DNA of 64,000 bases, taken from Burkholderiales bacterium. Lineage in GTDB: Bacteria > Pseudomonadota > Gammaproteobacteria > Burkholderiales > Burkholderiaceae_C. This document shows, one piece after another, positions 52,781 to 62,674 of the stretch (position 1 is its first letter; each line of letters starts with the position of its first letter). Under the pieces are notes generated by a model. That model searched no databases. It saw nothing but the letters and a program-made list of their open reading frames with translations, and had not been told where the DNA came from. Location: positions 19,448 through 83,447 of the forward strand of contig CANCFV010000003.1 in assembly GCA_947377275.1 (NCBI GenBank), given 5' to 3'. The position numbers and the translations under genes are program-made.

Positions 52781-52917
52781 ACGCAACCATCTCTCGGCGC
52801 GACGCCGGCGTCGTGTTGGCTACGGTGGCACTGGCGGCCTCGACGGCGAGCAGAGCGGCCGCTGACATCGATGTCGATGTCGCTTCTGCGGCGGTCGACC
52901 TTTACCCTACTTGCTGA
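52777..52917 (+). pseudogene. Tat signal peptide stub of a lost exported protein
   Basis: A GTG at 52777 overlapping the GlcG stop (GTGA) begins MNATISRRDAGVVLATVALA, a twin-arginine signal with an A-rich core ending SRAAA. Only about 16 residues follow the signal before the stop (DVDVASAAVDLYPTC). The junction spacing is that of an operon gene, but no mature domain exists. Best explained as the 5' remnant of a gene lost downstream; a genuine 46-residue secreted peptide is possible but less likely. Confidence 0.55.
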
Positions 52918-52962
52918 GGTGGAACGCGTGCGCCAGTTTGTATAGAGCAGCTTTTACGCCTT

Positions 52963-53850
52963 CTAGTGCTTAGCGATTTGCCTAAGATCGGCAAGAAGCC
53001 CTTGCTCCACAGGTTCCCAACTCAAAAGCGCTTTAGTCTTCGTGCTTGAGGCGGACATGTCTTTGCTTACGAACGCCGTGAGCCATCCGAAATGAATTGC
53101 AGCCTCAGTGCTGGACAAGGAAACCGCAGGGATGGAGAGGGTCTGCCCAATAACCTCCGCGATGTACCGGAACGCAATCCCCTCTTCTGCGGTTGCGTGA
53201 TACCTCGCTCCCGGCTGGGTCTTTTCCAGGGCCAGCTTGAACAAATGCGCTGCATCGGAAACGTGCGTGGCCGACCATCGATTGAGCCCCTCGCCAACGT
53301 AGGCCGCAATGCCCGTTTTTCGTGCCAATGCCACGACATCCGTGACGAGACCTTGCTTGAGCGTGTTGTGGATCTGGGACAGGCGGACCACCGACACGTT
53401 GACGCCACGCCGAGACAATTCCCGGCCTGCAAGTTCCGAAGCGACGCGCGGGTTGGGGTGCTCGGGATCGAAGTGATCTTCGGTCGCGGGCTGACCCGCA
53501 GTGGCGGTTCCCATCGCTGTGCTGGACGTGATGATGACCGGACGGTTCGATCCAATGAACGCCGAACCGAGCGCTTCGATAGCGCGGCTGTCCTTCTGGC
53601 AGTTCGCCACAAAGTTCGCGAAGTTGTGGTCGAACGCGGTATGGATCACACCGTCGCAACTTGCCGCCCCCTTGCGTAGATTGGCGAGGTCCTCGATGTC
53701 ACCTCGATGCGCTTCGGCACCTAGCGCAGCGAGCTCACGTACCCCAGAATCCGAACGCGTCAGCCCTAAGACTTGATGGCCGGCTTGGATGAGTTCTGAA
53801 GCGATCCTGGCGCCGATGAAGCCTGTTGAGCCTGTCAAGAAGATGCGCAT
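52963..53850 (-). CDS. NAD-dependent epimerase/dehydratase-type (extended SDR) protein
   Basis: 295-residue Rossmann-fold protein. The N-terminal nucleotide motif is MRIFLTGSTGFIGARIASEL (GxxGxxG), followed by LGLTRSDSG (NADP-type second strand) and GVIHTAFDHNFA. The usual YxxxK catalytic pair is not obvious: the region has ELAGRELSRRGVNVSVVRLS. It may bind NADP and act as an NmrA-like sensor or an atypical reductase. I start at ATG 53850 since the upstream 16 codons overlap the promoter region. Divergent from an XRE regulator. Confidence 0.88.
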   Translation of the reverse strand: MRIFLTGSTGFIGARIASELIQAGHQVLGLTRSDSGVRELAALGAEAHRGDIEDLANLRKGAASCDGVIHTAFDHNFANFVANCQKDSRAIEALGSAFIGSNRPVIITSSTAMGTATAGQPATEDHFDPEHPNPRVASELAGRELSRRGVNVSVVRLSQIHNTLKQGLVTDVVALARKTGIAAYVGEGLNRWSATHVSDAAHLFKLALEKTQPGARYHATAEEGIAFRYIAEVIGQTLSIPAVSLSSTEAAIHFGWLTAFVSKDMSASSTKTKALLSWEPVEQGLLADLRQIAKH

Positions 53851-53941
53851 GTTGAGTTCTCTTGTAGTGAAGTTGGCGACTGTGCGCGAAAGTGTCATCC
53901 TGTTAAAGTAGTGGCGTTATCGTATTAAACCAACTGACAGG

Positions 53942-54784
53942 ATGACCGAGACCGCCAAACCCGACAGTCCGTTCGCCGCGTATCTGCGAGATCGAAGAAT
54001 GCGGCTGGATCCAGCGGCCTTCGGCCTGCCCACCACGCGCCGCCGTACGCCGGGGCTGCGCAGAGAGGAAGTGGCTCAACGGTCAAACATCAGCCCCACT
54101 TGGTACACCTGGCTTGAGCAAGGACGTGGCGGCGCGCCCTCTGCCGACGTGCTGAACCGAATCTCGGTCGGACTGATGCTGACCGAACCGGAGCGTGAGC
54201 ATCTGTTCATGTTGGGGCTCGGGCGTCCGCCTGAAGTGAAGTACAGGACACCCGAGGGGGTCACACCGCGCTTGCAGCGCCTCTTGGACTCTCTGGAGAT
54301 CAGCCCCGCCATCATCAAGACTGCCACCTGGGATGTGGTGGCATGGAACCGTGCTGCTGCAGTCGTACTTACCGACTACGGCATCTTGCCGCCCGCGCAA
54401 CGCAACATCCTCAGACTTGTCTTTTGCAATCCTCGCATTCGCGAATCTCAAGACGATTGGGAGGGCACAGCGCGTTTCGTCGTGGGCGCATTCAGGGCGG
54501 ATGCGGCACGAGCTGGAGCGACCTCTGAGGTGAGTAAGTTGGTGGAAGAGCTTTGCTCGTTGAGCCCCGAGTTTGCGAACTTGTGGCGGGACAACGATGT
54601 GCGGACGCATGGTGAAGGTACAAAGCGGCTGAGGCATCCAGACCTGGGTCTGATCGAATTGGAATACTCCGCGTTCGCCGTTGACGGACGACCTGACCTT
54701 GGCATGATTGTCTACAGCCCCATTGGACAAGCTGATGCCGACCGTGTGCGGTCGCTGGTCAACTTGAAGCGCTCGAAGATTTGA
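53942..54784 (+). CDS. XRE-family regulator with MmyB-like ligand-binding domain
   Basis: 280-residue regulator. N-terminal helix-turn-helix including RRRTPGLRREEVAQRSNISP and TWYTWLEQGRGGAPSADVLN, followed by the MmyB-type PAS-like domain (LLDSLEISPAIIKTATWDVV, LRLVFCNPRIRESQDDWEGT, RHPDLGLIELEYSAFAVDG). These regulators typically control an adjacent divergent SDR or oxidoreductase gene, matching the neighbour at 52963. Confidence 0.93.
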   Translation: MTETAKPDSPFAAYLRDRRMRLDPAAFGLPTTRRRTPGLRREEVAQRSNISPTWYTWLEQGRGGAPSADVLNRISVGLMLTEPEREHLFMLGLGRPPEVKYRTPEGVTPRLQRLLDSLEISPAIIKTATWDVVAWNRAAAVVLTDYGILPPAQRNILRLVFCNPRIRESQDDWEGTARFVVGAFRADAARAGATSEVSKLVEELCSLSPEFANLWRDNDVRTHGEGTKRLRHPDLGLIELEYSAFAVDGRPDLGMIVYSPIGQADADRVRSLVNLKRSKI

Positions 54785-55150
54785 CTGCCAGTGATTAACT
54801 GAGTGCCGCGAAACGATCTGACACCGGCGAGTGACCGCATCTTGGCCATTCGACTGTCCGCTTGTGGCCGGAAGCGCCAGTTCGTGGGTGGAGCCGACAC
54901 CTGACTTTGGTCGACGAGTGTTCAGTCAGCGAAGGTCAGCTTTCCGGCACTGCCATGTGCTCACGCTCTCGGCCATGACCTGACGTTCATCACTGGCCGG
55001 TTCAGAGAGATCTGTTGCCGCTATCGTCGGAAGATCGGTTTCTCAGGACATCATGCGCAGTCAACAGGCGCGGCGGGCCGGGAGGCGACGGCCGGACAAT
55101 CGCGCCATGATTGTTTCGGGGTGCGACCGGGCGCCTCAAGCTATCGCCGT
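54785..55150. other. Intergenic region, no gene recognised
   Basis: 366 bases between the convergent XRE and chemoreceptor genes. Frames on both strands give arginine/serine-rich translations without family motifs. I see no T-tract terminator. It may contain an old intergenic repeat, but only one copy lies in the window. Confidence 0.4.
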
Positions 55151-56710
55151 TCAGGCTGCCCCGAGCCTGAAGGTGGACACCACTTGAACCAGATCCTCTG
55201 CCTGCGTTTTCAGGCTCATTGCGGCGGCGGCCATCTCCTCGACCAGCGCAGCATTCTGCTGGGTCGACTTGTCCATCAGCGTAACGGCCTCGCCGACCTG
55301 GCTCACCCCGCTGGCCTGCTCGGAACTTGCAGCTGCGATCTCGCCCACGATGTCAGTGACGCGTCGGATGCTGGCTACCACGTCGGTCATCGTCGCTCCC
55401 GCCTTATCGACCAGAGCGCTACCGTGCTCGACCCGCTCCACGCTCGCGTTGATCAGGGTCTTGATTTCCCTTGCAGCCTCGGCCGATCGCCCGGCCAGCG
55501 AGCGCACCTCGGATGCGACCACCGCAAAACCACGGCCCTGCTCGCCGGCGCGAGCGGCTTCCACGGCAGCGTTGAGGGCCAGGATATTGGTCTGAAACGC
55601 AATGCCGTCGATGACACTGATGATGTCGCTGATCTTGCTGCTCGACTCGTTGATGTGCTTCATCGTCTGGACGACCTGGCCGACCACTTCGCCACCTTGG
55701 ACCGCTACGCTCGAGGCGCTAAGGGCAAGCTGGTTGGCCTGCCGTGCCGAGTCCGCGTTCTGCCGCACGGTGGCTCCCAGTTCTTCCATGCTTGATGCGG
55801 TCTCTTCCAGCGCACTCGCCTGCTGCTCGGTGCGCGACGACAGGTCGTTGTTGCCCTGGGCGATCTGTGAGGAGGCCGAGGCCACAGCCTCCGAGCCCTG
55901 GCGCACATTGGCGACCACCTTGACCAAGCCTTCACGCATGGCTTCCAAGGCATGCAGCAACTGTGCAGCCTCGTCCTTGCCTTCGGCATGGATGCGCTGC
56001 GTCATGTCCCCTGCGGCGATCGCATGCGCAGCTCTGACGGCCGATTCGATTGGTCGCACCAACGCGCCCGCGATCACGATGGCCAGTCCAACCGACAGCA
56101 CCACTGCTGCCACCATGCCCGCGATGACAAGCAGGCGCGCGTTGCCGTATACCGCCTGAGCGTCGACCCAGGCCTGGTCGCTGTTCTTGGCATTGACCGC
56201 GACCAAGGTCTGTGCGGCGGCGATGGCGGCGTTAAAGGACTTGCTGGAATCTCCACCGTAAAGCTTCTTGGCTTCGGCCATGCCTGCGTCACCTTTGCGG
56301 GACGCAAGCCGCAGCTTCTGGTCCCACACCGCGAACCACTCATCTCGGTTCCGCTTGTATTCTGCGAGCGCTTTGACTTCGGCATCCGATTGAAAAAGCT
56401 GGGTGGCGCGGGAGTCAAGGTCCAAAAGGCCCTTGCGGGCCTTCGCCATTCTTGCTTCCTGCTCATCCATCTCGGAGTCGACTGTAGACATCACATGGCG
56501 GGCCTCGGAACGCCGAACCACCCCCAGCAGATCGCTCATCGCAGCTGCCATCTTCACGCTGGGCAGGTTGTCGGTGGCGATCTGCTCGGTGCTGGCGCCG
56601 ACAGCCCCCAGTTGCACCAGCGCCATCGTACCCAGCGCGATGACCAATGCCACCATGACCGCGAACCCGGCTCCGATCTTGGATCTGATAGAGAGATTGG
56701 CAAACTTCAC
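55151..56710 (-). CDS. Methyl-accepting chemotaxis protein
   Basis: 519-residue chemoreceptor. I start it at GTG 56710 ([24 protein letters not shown] upstream), which gives the normal length; the longer open frame to 57058 is leader sequence. Two membrane helices ([20 protein letters not shown] and [20 protein letters not shown]) enclose a four-helix-bundle sensor of about 150 residues. A HAMP domain follows, then the signalling hairpin with the invariant tip [20 protein letters not shown] and [20 protein letters not shown]. No C-terminal NWETF-type CheR tether is present. No other chemotaxis gene is in the window; the ligand is unknown. Confidence 0.95.
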   Translation of the reverse strand: MKFANLSIRSKIGAGFAVMVALVIALGTMALVQLGAVGASTEQIATDNLPSVKMAAAMSDLLGVVRRSEARHVMSTVDSEMDEQEARMAKARKGLLDLDSRATQLFQSDAEVKALAEYKRNRDEWFAVWDQKLRLASRKGDAGMAEAKKLYGGDSSKSFNAAIAAAQTLVAVNAKNSDQAWVDAQAVYGNARLLVIAGMVAAVVLSVGLAIVIAGALVRPIESAVRAAHAIAAGDMTQRIHAEGKDEAAQLLHALEAMREGLVKVVANVRQGSEAVASASSQIAQGNNDLSSRTEQQASALEETASSMEELGATVRQNADSARQANQLALSASSVAVQGGEVVGQVVQTMKHINESSSKISDIISVIDGIAFQTNILALNAAVEAARAGEQGRGFAVVASEVRSLAGRSAEAAREIKTLINASVERVEHGSALVDKAGATMTDVVASIRRVTDIVGEIAAASSEQASGVSQVGEAVTLMDKSTQQNAALVEEMAAAAMSLKTQAEDLVQVVSTFRLGAA

Positions 56711-57060
56711 GATGTACTCCACACAGTTGACGCGCATCTGGCTGGGAATGCGCTGCGTTGTGCGCGAGCCTGAGCCGATGTGTAGATTGGTTGACGACGA
56801 AGACGAGTCCGGTAGATGCAAGTGAATTGATTCACCCGCGCCGGAGCGCCACCAACGTCTCGTTTCACTCTTATCGGGTAATTCCAGCGGGGGCTTTAGG
56901 ACATTCACCCTAAAGCGCGTGTGGGCTGAATCGTTCTGCACCCAGCCAGCCTGGCGTGGGGCAACGAACAGTTTGACCGGCAGCTTTAGGACGGCAAGAT
57001 CTAGCGAGCGGATGTCGCTGATGGGTCGGTACTGTGAGTTCGTTGTTCGCGAGAGCAAAC
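56711..57060. other. Long leader and promoter region of the chemoreceptor gene
   Basis: About 350 bases without a gene. It contains the candidate flagellar sigma promoter at 56871-56898 and three CTTTAGG/CCTAAAG heptamers (two form a dyad at 56894-56914). Nothing else is recognised. Confidence 0.45.
56871..56898 (-). promoter_or_regulatory. Candidate FliA (sigma-28) promoter for the chemoreceptor
   Basis: On the minus strand TAAAGCCC (56898-56891), 12 bases, then CCCGATAA (56878-56871). The flagellar sigma consensus is TAAAGTTT-N11-GCCGATAA, so hexamer content fits and spacing is one base long. It lies about 160 bases before the chemoreceptor start. Chemoreceptors are commonly FliA-dependent. 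Confidence 0.45.
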
Positions 57061-57097
57061 AACAAGGCCAGCACGTGTGATCGATGCTGGCCTTGTT
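57061..57097 (-). terminator. Rho-independent terminator of glmS
   Basis: A perfect 13-base inverted repeat (AACAAGGCCAGCA / TGCTGGCCTTGTT) with an 11-base loop, followed on the minus strand by TTGTTTGCT. It is 46 bases past the glmS stop. The stem is strong; the T-tract is short. Confidence 0.8.
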
Positions 57098-57142
57098 TAC
57101 GACTTTAATAGACAGGAATATCGGTGCTTGCGCCGCCCTTGC

Positions 57143-59023
57143 TTATTCCACCGTCACCGACTTCGCCAAGTTACGCGGCTTGTCCACATCCGTGCCCTTG
57201 GCACAAGCAGTGTGATAAGCCAGCAACTGCAGCGGCACCACGTGCAAGATGGCCGACAGGGCGCCATAGTGCTCGGGCAGGCGGATCACATGGATGCCGG
57301 GCTCGGCCTGGATGTGGGTGTCGGCATCGGCGCAAACGTACAGCTCGCCGCCACGGGCCTTGACCTCTTGCATGTTGCTCTTGAGCTTTTCAAGCAAGGC
57401 ATCATGAGGCGCCACCACCACCACGGGCATCTCAGCGGTCACCAAAGCCAGGGGGCCGTGCTTGAGCTCGCCCGCCGGGTAAGCCTCGGCGTGGATGTAG
57501 CTGATCTCTTTGAGCTTCAAAGCGCCTTCAAGGGCGATGGGGTAATGCAGGCCACGGCCCAAGAACAAGGCATTGTCTTTGCGGGCAAAGGCTTCGGCCC
57601 AGGCCACCACTTGGGGCTCCAGCGCCAGCACAGCTTGCAGCGCGGCAGGCAGGTGGCGCATGGCCTTGATGTGCCCGGCTTCTTGCTCGGCGCTCAGGTT
57701 GCCGCGCAACTTGGCCAGCGTCAATGTCAACAAGAACAAGGCCGCCAACTGCGTGGTGAAGGCCTTGGTCGAAGCCACACCAATCTCGGTACCGGCACGC
57801 GTCACGTAGTGCAGCTTGCACTCGCGCACCATGGCGCTGGTCGACACGTTGCAGATGGTCAGCGTTTGCTCCATGCCCAGGCTGCGCGCGTGCTTGAGCG
57901 CGGCAATGGTGTCGGCCGTTTCGCCTGACTGGCTGATGGTGACCACCAGGGTACGTGGGTCAGGCACGCTGTCGCGGTAGCGGTATTCGCTGGCAATCTC
58001 GACCTGCGTGGGGATCTTGGCGATGGACTCGAGCCAGTATTTGGCCGACGAGCCCGAGTAATAGCTGGTGCCGCAGGCCAAGATCAGCACGCGGTCGATC
58101 TGGCCAAACACGGCAGCCGCATCCGCACCAAACAACGTGGGCGTGATGGCCTCAACACCTTCGAGCGTGTCGGCAATGGCGCGTGGCTGCTCGAAGATTT
58201 CCTTTTGCATGTAGTGGCGATAAGGGCCCAGCTCCACGGCGCCGCTGTGCGCGGTCACGGTGCGCACGGGGCGCTGATCAGCCTCCATGCGCTGGTAGCT
58301 GCCATCGGCCAGGCGGTGCTCGATCCAATGGCGGCCGGGCTGCAAATCAACCACGTCGCCCTCTTCGAGGTAAACGATTTGGTCGGTGACGCCGGCCAGC
58401 GCCATGGCGTCAGAAGCCAAGAAGCGCTCAGACGCATCGGCCCCACCCACGCCCAAGATCAGCGGCGAGCCGTAGCGGGCACCGATCACACGCTGGGGCT
58501 CGTCACGGTGGAACACGGCAATCGCATAGGCACCGGTCAGGCGCAGCGTGGCGGCCTTGACGGCAGCGAACAGGTCGCCGTCGTACAGCTGGTCGATCAG
58601 GTGGGCAATGACCTCGGTGTCGGTCTGGCTCAAGAACACATAGCCCTTGGCTTGCAGCTCGGCGCGCAGTTGCTCGTGGTTCTCGATGATGCCGTTGTGG
58701 ACCAGGGCGACACGGCCAGGCTTTGCGGTGGCGGCGTCCGCGCCAGGGCCATGCGAGAAATGCGGGTGGGCGTTGTGCACCGCAGGCGCGCCATGGGTGG
58801 CCCAGCGGGTGTGGGCAATGCCCAAGGTGCTGTTGATGCCGTCTTCGGCGGTTTGGGCATCGAGTTCGGCCACGCGCTGGGTGCTGCGCGAGCGACGCAG
58901 AGCGCCATCTTGCAAGACGGCGACGCCGCAAGAGTCATAACCGCGGTATTCGAGGCGCTTGAGGCCTTCGACCAGAACCGGCGTGATGTTGCGTGAACCT
59001 ACGGCGCCAACGATGCCACACAT
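57143..59023 (-). CDS. glmS: Glutamine--fructose-6-phosphate aminotransferase (isomerising)
   Basis: First enzyme of UDP-N-acetylglucosamine synthesis: it moves ammonia from glutamine to fructose-6-phosphate. The 626-residue protein starts [11 protein letters not shown], giving the N-terminal nucleophile Cys after methionine removal; the glutaminase domain includes HTRWATHG and the synthase half has two SIS domains ([36 protein letters not shown]). The C-terminus KSVTVE is the classical end. I place the start at 59023, with AAGGGAAG upstream; the additional 27 codons are promoter sequence. Works with glmU 1.6 kb away. A glmS ribozyme is not expected in Proteobacteria and none is seen. Confidence 0.98.
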   Translation of the reverse strand: MCGIVGAVGSRNITPVLVEGLKRLEYRGYDSCGVAVLQDGALRRSRSTQRVAELDAQTAEDGINSTLGIAHTRWATHGAPAVHNAHPHFSHGPGADAATAKPGRVALVHNGIIENHEQLRAELQAKGYVFLSQTDTEVIAHLIDQLYDGDLFAAVKAATLRLTGAYAIAVFHRDEPQRVIGARYGSPLILGVGGADASERFLASDAMALAGVTDQIVYLEEGDVVDLQPGRHWIEHRLADGSYQRMEADQRPVRTVTAHSGAVELGPYRHYMQKEIFEQPRAIADTLEGVEAITPTLFGADAAAVFGQIDRVLILACGTSYYSGSSAKYWLESIAKIPTQVEIASEYRYRDSVPDPRTLVVTISQSGETADTIAALKHARSLGMEQTLTICNVSTSAMVRECKLHYVTRAGTEIGVASTKAFTTQLAALFLLTLTLAKLRGNLSAEQEAGHIKAMRHLPAALQAVLALEPQVVAWAEAFARKDNALFLGRGLHYPIALEGALKLKEISYIHAEAYPAGELKHGPLALVTAEMPVVVVAPHDALLEKLKSNMQEVKARGGELYVCADADTHIQAEPGIHVIRLPEHYGALSAILHVVPLQLLAYHTACAKGTDVDKPRNLAKSVTVE

Positions 59024-59126
59024 ATGAGCTTCCCTTGATGTTGCGGTGCAATGGGTGCTGATGCTAGCGAGCTTCTTGTGAAATGTTCTTTCTATTTCAT
59101 CCAATATTTGATGGTTTCATTTTTTG

Positions 59127-59158
59127 TGGAATTTTTACAAGTATTTTATTCCAAAATA
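59127..59158. promoter_or_regulatory. AT-rich dyads between glmS and lrp, possible Lrp site
   Basis: TGGAAT (59127-59132) and ATTCCA (59148-59153) form an inverted repeat in an AT-rich island that contrasts with the GC-rich surroundings; TATTTT-ATTCC-AAAATA (59142-59158) is a second overlapping dyad. The divergent lrp gene starts 25 bases on. Lrp proteins often bind such AT-rich dyads and autoregulate. Confidence 0.5.
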
Positions 59159-59182
59159 TCGAATGAAATGGAATGATTCACC

Positions 59183-59710
59183 ATGACCAAAGCCTCCTCA
59201 CCTGAACTGGACGCCGCCGACCTGCGTTTGCTGAGCCTGCTGCAACAAGACGCCAGCCGCTCGAACCAGGCCTTGGCCGACGCCGCCACGCTCTCGGCGG
59301 CCACCTGTCACCGCCGCGTCAAGCGCTTGCGAGACGAAGGCTTCATCGAACGAGAGGTGGCGATCCTGTCACCGCACAAGCTGGCCGAAGCCTTCGGGTG
59401 GGGCTTGAGCGCCTTGGTCGAGATCACGCTCGACACGCAGACGCAAGAGGCGCTGGACGCCTTCGAGGCCCGCGCGGTGGCCGAGGCCGAAGTGCAGCAA
59501 TGCTGGCGGGTGTCACCCGGGCCTGACTTCGTGCTGGTGCTGCAAGTGACCGACATGCCGGCCTACCAGGCCCTGGCCACGCGCCTGTTCACGCAAGACG
59601 CGCTGGTGCGCAATGTGCGGGCGTTTTTCTCGGTCAAGCGCGCCAAGTTCGGGGCGCAACTGCCCTTGCCCTTGCCCACGTCGCGACCGCAAGATCAACG
59701 GCGAGGCTGA
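59183..59710 (+). CDS. Lrp/AsnC-family regulator
   Basis: 175-residue feast/famine regulator. HTH: LDAADLRLLSLLQQDASRSN, LADAATLSAATCHRRVKRLR. The RAM effector domain follows (LVEITLDTQTQEALDAFEAR, CWRVSPGPDFVLVLQVTDMP). It is divergent from glmS with an AT-rich shared region, so it may regulate itself and glmS. The neighbourhood is one I associate with Burkholderiales. Its 3' end overlaps the J-domain gene by 16 bases on the opposite strand. Confidence 0.93.
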   Translation: MTKASSPELDAADLRLLSLLQQDASRSNQALADAATLSAATCHRRVKRLRDEGFIEREVAILSPHKLAEAFGWGLSALVEITLDTQTQEALDAFEARAVAEAEVQQCWRVSPGPDFVLVLQVTDMPAYQALATRLFTQDALVRNVRAFFSVKRAKFGAQLPLPLPTSRPQDQRRG

Positions 59711-60543
59711 GCGGACTCGGGCGCCAAGGGGTCAACGAGGGTGGCGTCAGTGCGCAAAGACAGCGGCTTGCCATCCAGCGGGTGGTGCGCCAGCGCGGCG
59801 GTTTTGCGCTCGAGCGACTTGCTGCTTGGGCGCGCAGCGGGGTCGGCATCCAGCGTGGGCAAGGCGTTGAGCAGCTCTTCGTCTGACATGCGCGAGAGCT
59901 CGGCCACCGTCGGGCGACGGGCGCCGCGCTCGGTGGCAGCCAACGCGGCCTCGGCTGCGCGCGCCACCTCGGGGTTGACCTCACGCCGCTCCAGCGCGGC
60001 CATGCGCGACGATGGCAAAGGCGGCAGCGGCGGCATGTCTCCCACCGGCGCCGAGGCCGAGGGCGGGTGCGAGGCGTACTGGTCCGACAAGGCTTGTTCG
60101 ATCTGGTGTTGCCCCAGCACCTGCCAGATCCAGGCCGCACCGGCCAGCACCACCAAGCCGCCCACCGAGCCACCGATCAACATGGTGCGGGGGCTGGGCG
60201 GCCAAGGGCTTTTGGGGGGCGCCGCTTGGGGCACCAGCCAGTCCATGTCGACCCGGGCACTGCCCGCACCGGGGTGCGCGGCCTCTTGCGGGATGGACGA
60301 CGTGGCGCCAAACAAAGGGCGCGAAGGGGCCAGCGAGGCGTCGTAGTCCTGGCGCAGCTTGGGGTCGATCAACACCTCATAAGCGCCATTGAGTGCCACC
60401 ATCAGGTTGTGCATCTCGTCGTCAGGGCCCGTTTCACTGCCTTGGCGATCGGGGTGCAGTTTGCCTGCCAGTGCCCGATAAGCCGCCCGAATGACCTCGG
60501 GCGGTGCGTCCTGCGAAACTTTCAAGCGTTCGTAGTGGTTCAC
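59695..60543 (-). CDS. J-domain (DnaJ-like) membrane protein
   Basis: 282-residue protein with an N-terminal J domain: YERLKVSQDAPPEVIRAAYR, HPD at H30-D32 and NGAYEVLIDPKLRQDYD. One membrane helix (MLIGGSVGGLVVLAGAAWIW) follows near residue 120, then a charged, proline-containing helical tail. The HPD motif indicates it stimulates an Hsp70 at the membrane. No zinc-finger or client-binding domain of DnaJ is present. Between lrp and glmU, convergent with lrp (16-base overlap). Confidence 0.9.
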   Translation of the reverse strand: MNHYERLKVSQDAPPEVIRAAYRALAGKLHPDRQGSETGPDDEMHNLMVALNGAYEVLIDPKLRQDYDASLAPSRPLFGATSSIPQEAAHPGAGSARVDMDWLVPQAAPPKSPWPPSPRTMLIGGSVGGLVVLAGAAWIWQVLGQHQIEQALSDQYASHPPSASAPVGDMPPLPPLPSSRMAALERREVNPEVARAAEAALAATERGARRPTVAELSRMSDEELLNALPTLDADPAARPSSKSLERKTAALAHHPLDGKPLSLRTDATLVDPLAPESAQPRR

Positions 60544-60628
60544 AGCGGGCAGGTCCTGAAGCGGCTCTGAGGTTGACGGATGTCTCAGATGTTAGCGGCT
60601 CTGCGGGCGCTGCCGCAGGCCACAAGGC

Positions 60629-62023
60629 TCAACGCTTGATTTTTTGGGGTCGTTTCCACCCAGACAGCGCCACCTGTTTGCCGCGCGCCACGGCCAAGTC
60701 ACCCGCAGGCACGTCTTTGGTGATGGTGCTGCCGCCGCCAATGGTGGCGCCCTCGCCCAAAGTGACCGGTGCCACCAGCACGCAGTTCGAGCCCACATGC
60801 ACATCGGCACCAATGACGGTGCGGTGTTTGTTGGCCCCGTCGTAGTTGGCGGTGATGGCGCCAGCGCCGTAGTTCACACGCTCACCCACGGTGGCGTCAC
60901 CCAGGTAGGCCAGGTGGTTGGCCTTGGCGCCCTTGGCCATCGTGCTGTTTTTCACTTCGACGAAATTGCCGATGTGGACTTCGTCGCCCAACTGGGCACC
61001 GGGGCGCAAACGCGCAAAGGGGCCGATCAATGCGCCCTCGCCCACCGTCACGCCTTGCGTGTCGCCATCGATGTGGGTGAAGGGGTGAATGACGGTGCCC
61101 TTGCCGATGCGGGCGTTGCGAATGACACAGTTGGCGCCAATCTGCACGCCATCGCCCAAGGTCACGCTGCCTTCGAAGACGCAGTTGACGTCGATGTCGA
61201 CATCGGCGCCGCATTGCAGGCTGCCGCGCAGGTCGAAGCGGGCCGGGTCGGCCAGGCGCACGCCTTGCTCCATCAGGCGATTGGCTTGGGCGCGCTGGAA
61301 GCGGCGCTCCAGGTCGGCCAACTGCAGGGGGCTGTTGACGCCCAGCACCTCCACCTCGTCACGCGGCTGCGCGGCCACCACGCTGACGCCGTCTTGCTGG
61401 GCGAAGGCCACCACGTCGGTCAGGTAGTACTCGCCTTGGGCGTTCTTGTTGTCCAGGCGGGCCAGCCACTGCTTGAGCTTGGCGGTGGGCGCAGCCATCA
61501 CGCCGGTGTAGACCTCGCGGATGGCACGCTGCGCCTCGGTGGCGTCTTTGTGTTCCACGATGGCCAGCACGTTCTGGCCAGAGGCATCGCGCACGATGCG
61601 GCCGTAGCCCGTGGGGTCAGGCAGATCAATGGTGAGCAAGGCCAGGTGCTGACCGGCGCACGCGTTGATCAAGGCTTGCGCGGTGCTGGCCTCGATCAAG
61701 GGCGTGTCGCCATTGAGGATCAGGGTGACGCCGTCGTTGGGCAGCACCGGCACGGCCTGCTGCACCGCGTGGCCGGTGCCCAGCTGGGGCTCTTGGCGCA
61801 CGAACTGCATGGGTGCGCCAGCAAAGGCCGCTTGCATGCTGGTTTCCACGTGCTCGGCGCCATGGCCCGTGATCACGACCTGCTGCTGCGCTTGGAGCGT
61901 GGCGGTGGTGCCGATCACGTGCGCCAGCATGGGCCGCCCGGCCAGCTTGTGCAGCACCTTGGGCAGCGAGGACTTCATGCGGGTGCCTTTGCCCGCGGCC
62001 ATGATGACGATGGAAAGCGACAT
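60629..62023 (-). CDS. glmU: Bifunctional GlmU: glucosamine-1-P acetyltransferase / GlcNAc-1-P uridyltransferase
   Basis: Last two steps to UDP-GlcNAc. The 464-residue protein has the N-terminal pyrophosphorylase domain ([20 protein letters not shown] with the nucleotide-binding GKGTRMx[15 protein letters not shown]) and a C-terminal left-handed beta helix of hexapeptide repeats ([40 protein letters not shown]) with the acetyl-CoA-site residues. Length is normal. It pairs functionally with glmS 1.6 kb away. Confidence 0.98.
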   Translation of the reverse strand: MSLSIVIMAAGKGTRMKSSLPKVLHKLAGRPMLAHVIGTTATLQAQQQVVITGHGAEHVETSMQAAFAGAPMQFVRQEPQLGTGHAVQQAVPVLPNDGVTLILNGDTPLIEASTAQALINACAGQHLALLTIDLPDPTGYGRIVRDASGQNVLAIVEHKDATEAQRAIREVYTGVMAAPTAKLKQWLARLDNKNAQGEYYLTDVVAFAQQDGVSVVAAQPRDEVEVLGVNSPLQLADLERRFQRAQANRLMEQGVRLADPARFDLRGSLQCGADVDIDVNCVFEGSVTLGDGVQIGANCVIRNARIGKGTVIHPFTHIDGDTQGVTVGEGALIGPFARLRPGAQLGDEVHIGNFVEVKNSTMAKGAKANHLAYLGDATVGERVNYGAGAITANYDGANKHRTVIGADVHVGSNCVLVAPVTLGEGATIGGGSTITKDVPAGDLAVARGKQVALSGWKRPQKIKR

Positions 62024-62043
62024 GCGTTACCTGTGTGAGTGTG

Positions 62044-62673
62044 TCAAGGATTGTCAGGGGGGATCGTGACCGTCACGGCACGAGGGCCCAAAGCAGGGGC
62101 AGGAAAGCCTTCGAGCGCGGCCGAGCACAGGGGTGCGAGCAAGCGCACATCGGCGCCCCCCACCCGCTCGTGCACCGCGTGCGTTTCATACAGCACCTGG
62201 TTGCCCTTGCGGTCGCGGATCAGCACATCGAGCTGAATGCGTACGTAGGGCAAGTCGGTGCCAAAGCCTGGCCAAGGCCCACGGCCCCACACGCCAGGGT
62301 GACCGTGGCGTGCGTCGAGGCCATACGGCCCATACGGACCCCAAGGTCCTAAGGGGGACCAGAAAGGGTCGTACCGCACGCGGTTGTCGGCGCGCACCGT
62401 GCTGCTCAGTTGCACAGACACATCGGCCTGATCAGGCTGCGCAGCTGGGGTGAAACCCGCTTCAGTCAAGGCCGGCAGGCATGCGGCCTCCAGCGTGGCC
62501 TGGCGTTCGGGCTTGGCGTCTTGCGAGGGCAATCGATCGAACACGTAGCGACCGGGCGCGCGTTGAACGGGCCACTGCGGGAAGCTGCTGACCTCGCTGG
62601 TGATCTGAGGCACGCCCCCGCAAGCGGCCAGCGCCAGCGCGCTGCACAGACCGAGCCAGCGCGCTGGGGTCAT
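62044..62673 (-). CDS. DUF4136-type lipoprotein
   Basis: 209-residue lipoprotein: signal MTPARWLGLCSALALAACGG with a lipobox ending in Cys. The mature protein has the DUF4136 pattern, with a short glycine/proline/tyrosine-rich insert (SPLGPWGPYGPYGLDARHG) and the terminal strand VRIQLDVLIRDRKGNQVLYE. The start at 62673 lies one base after the ttcA stop (TGACATG), so translation is probably coupled. Function unknown; the outer-membrane periplasmic face is the likely location. Confidence 0.85.
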   Translation of the reverse strand: MTPARWLGLCSALALAACGGVPQITSEVSSFPQWPVQRAPGRYVFDRLPSQDAKPERQATLEAACLPALTEAGFTPAAQPDQADVSVQLSSTVRADNRVRYDPFWSPLGPWGPYGPYGLDARHGHPGVWGRGPWPGFGTDLPYVRIQLDVLIRDRKGNQVLYETHAVHERVGGADVRLLAPLCSAALEGFPAPALGPRAVTVTIPPDNP

Positions 62674-62674
62674 G

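Noticed and set aside
54712..54900. Small minus-strand gene in the XRE/chemoreceptor gap
   Set aside because: It overlaps the end of the XRE gene in antisense, is rich in Arg and Ser, and shows no family motif.
60644..62038. A 464-codon plus-strand frame opposite glmU
   Set aside because: Same length and span as glmU but antisense. GlmU motifs are complete on the minus strand.
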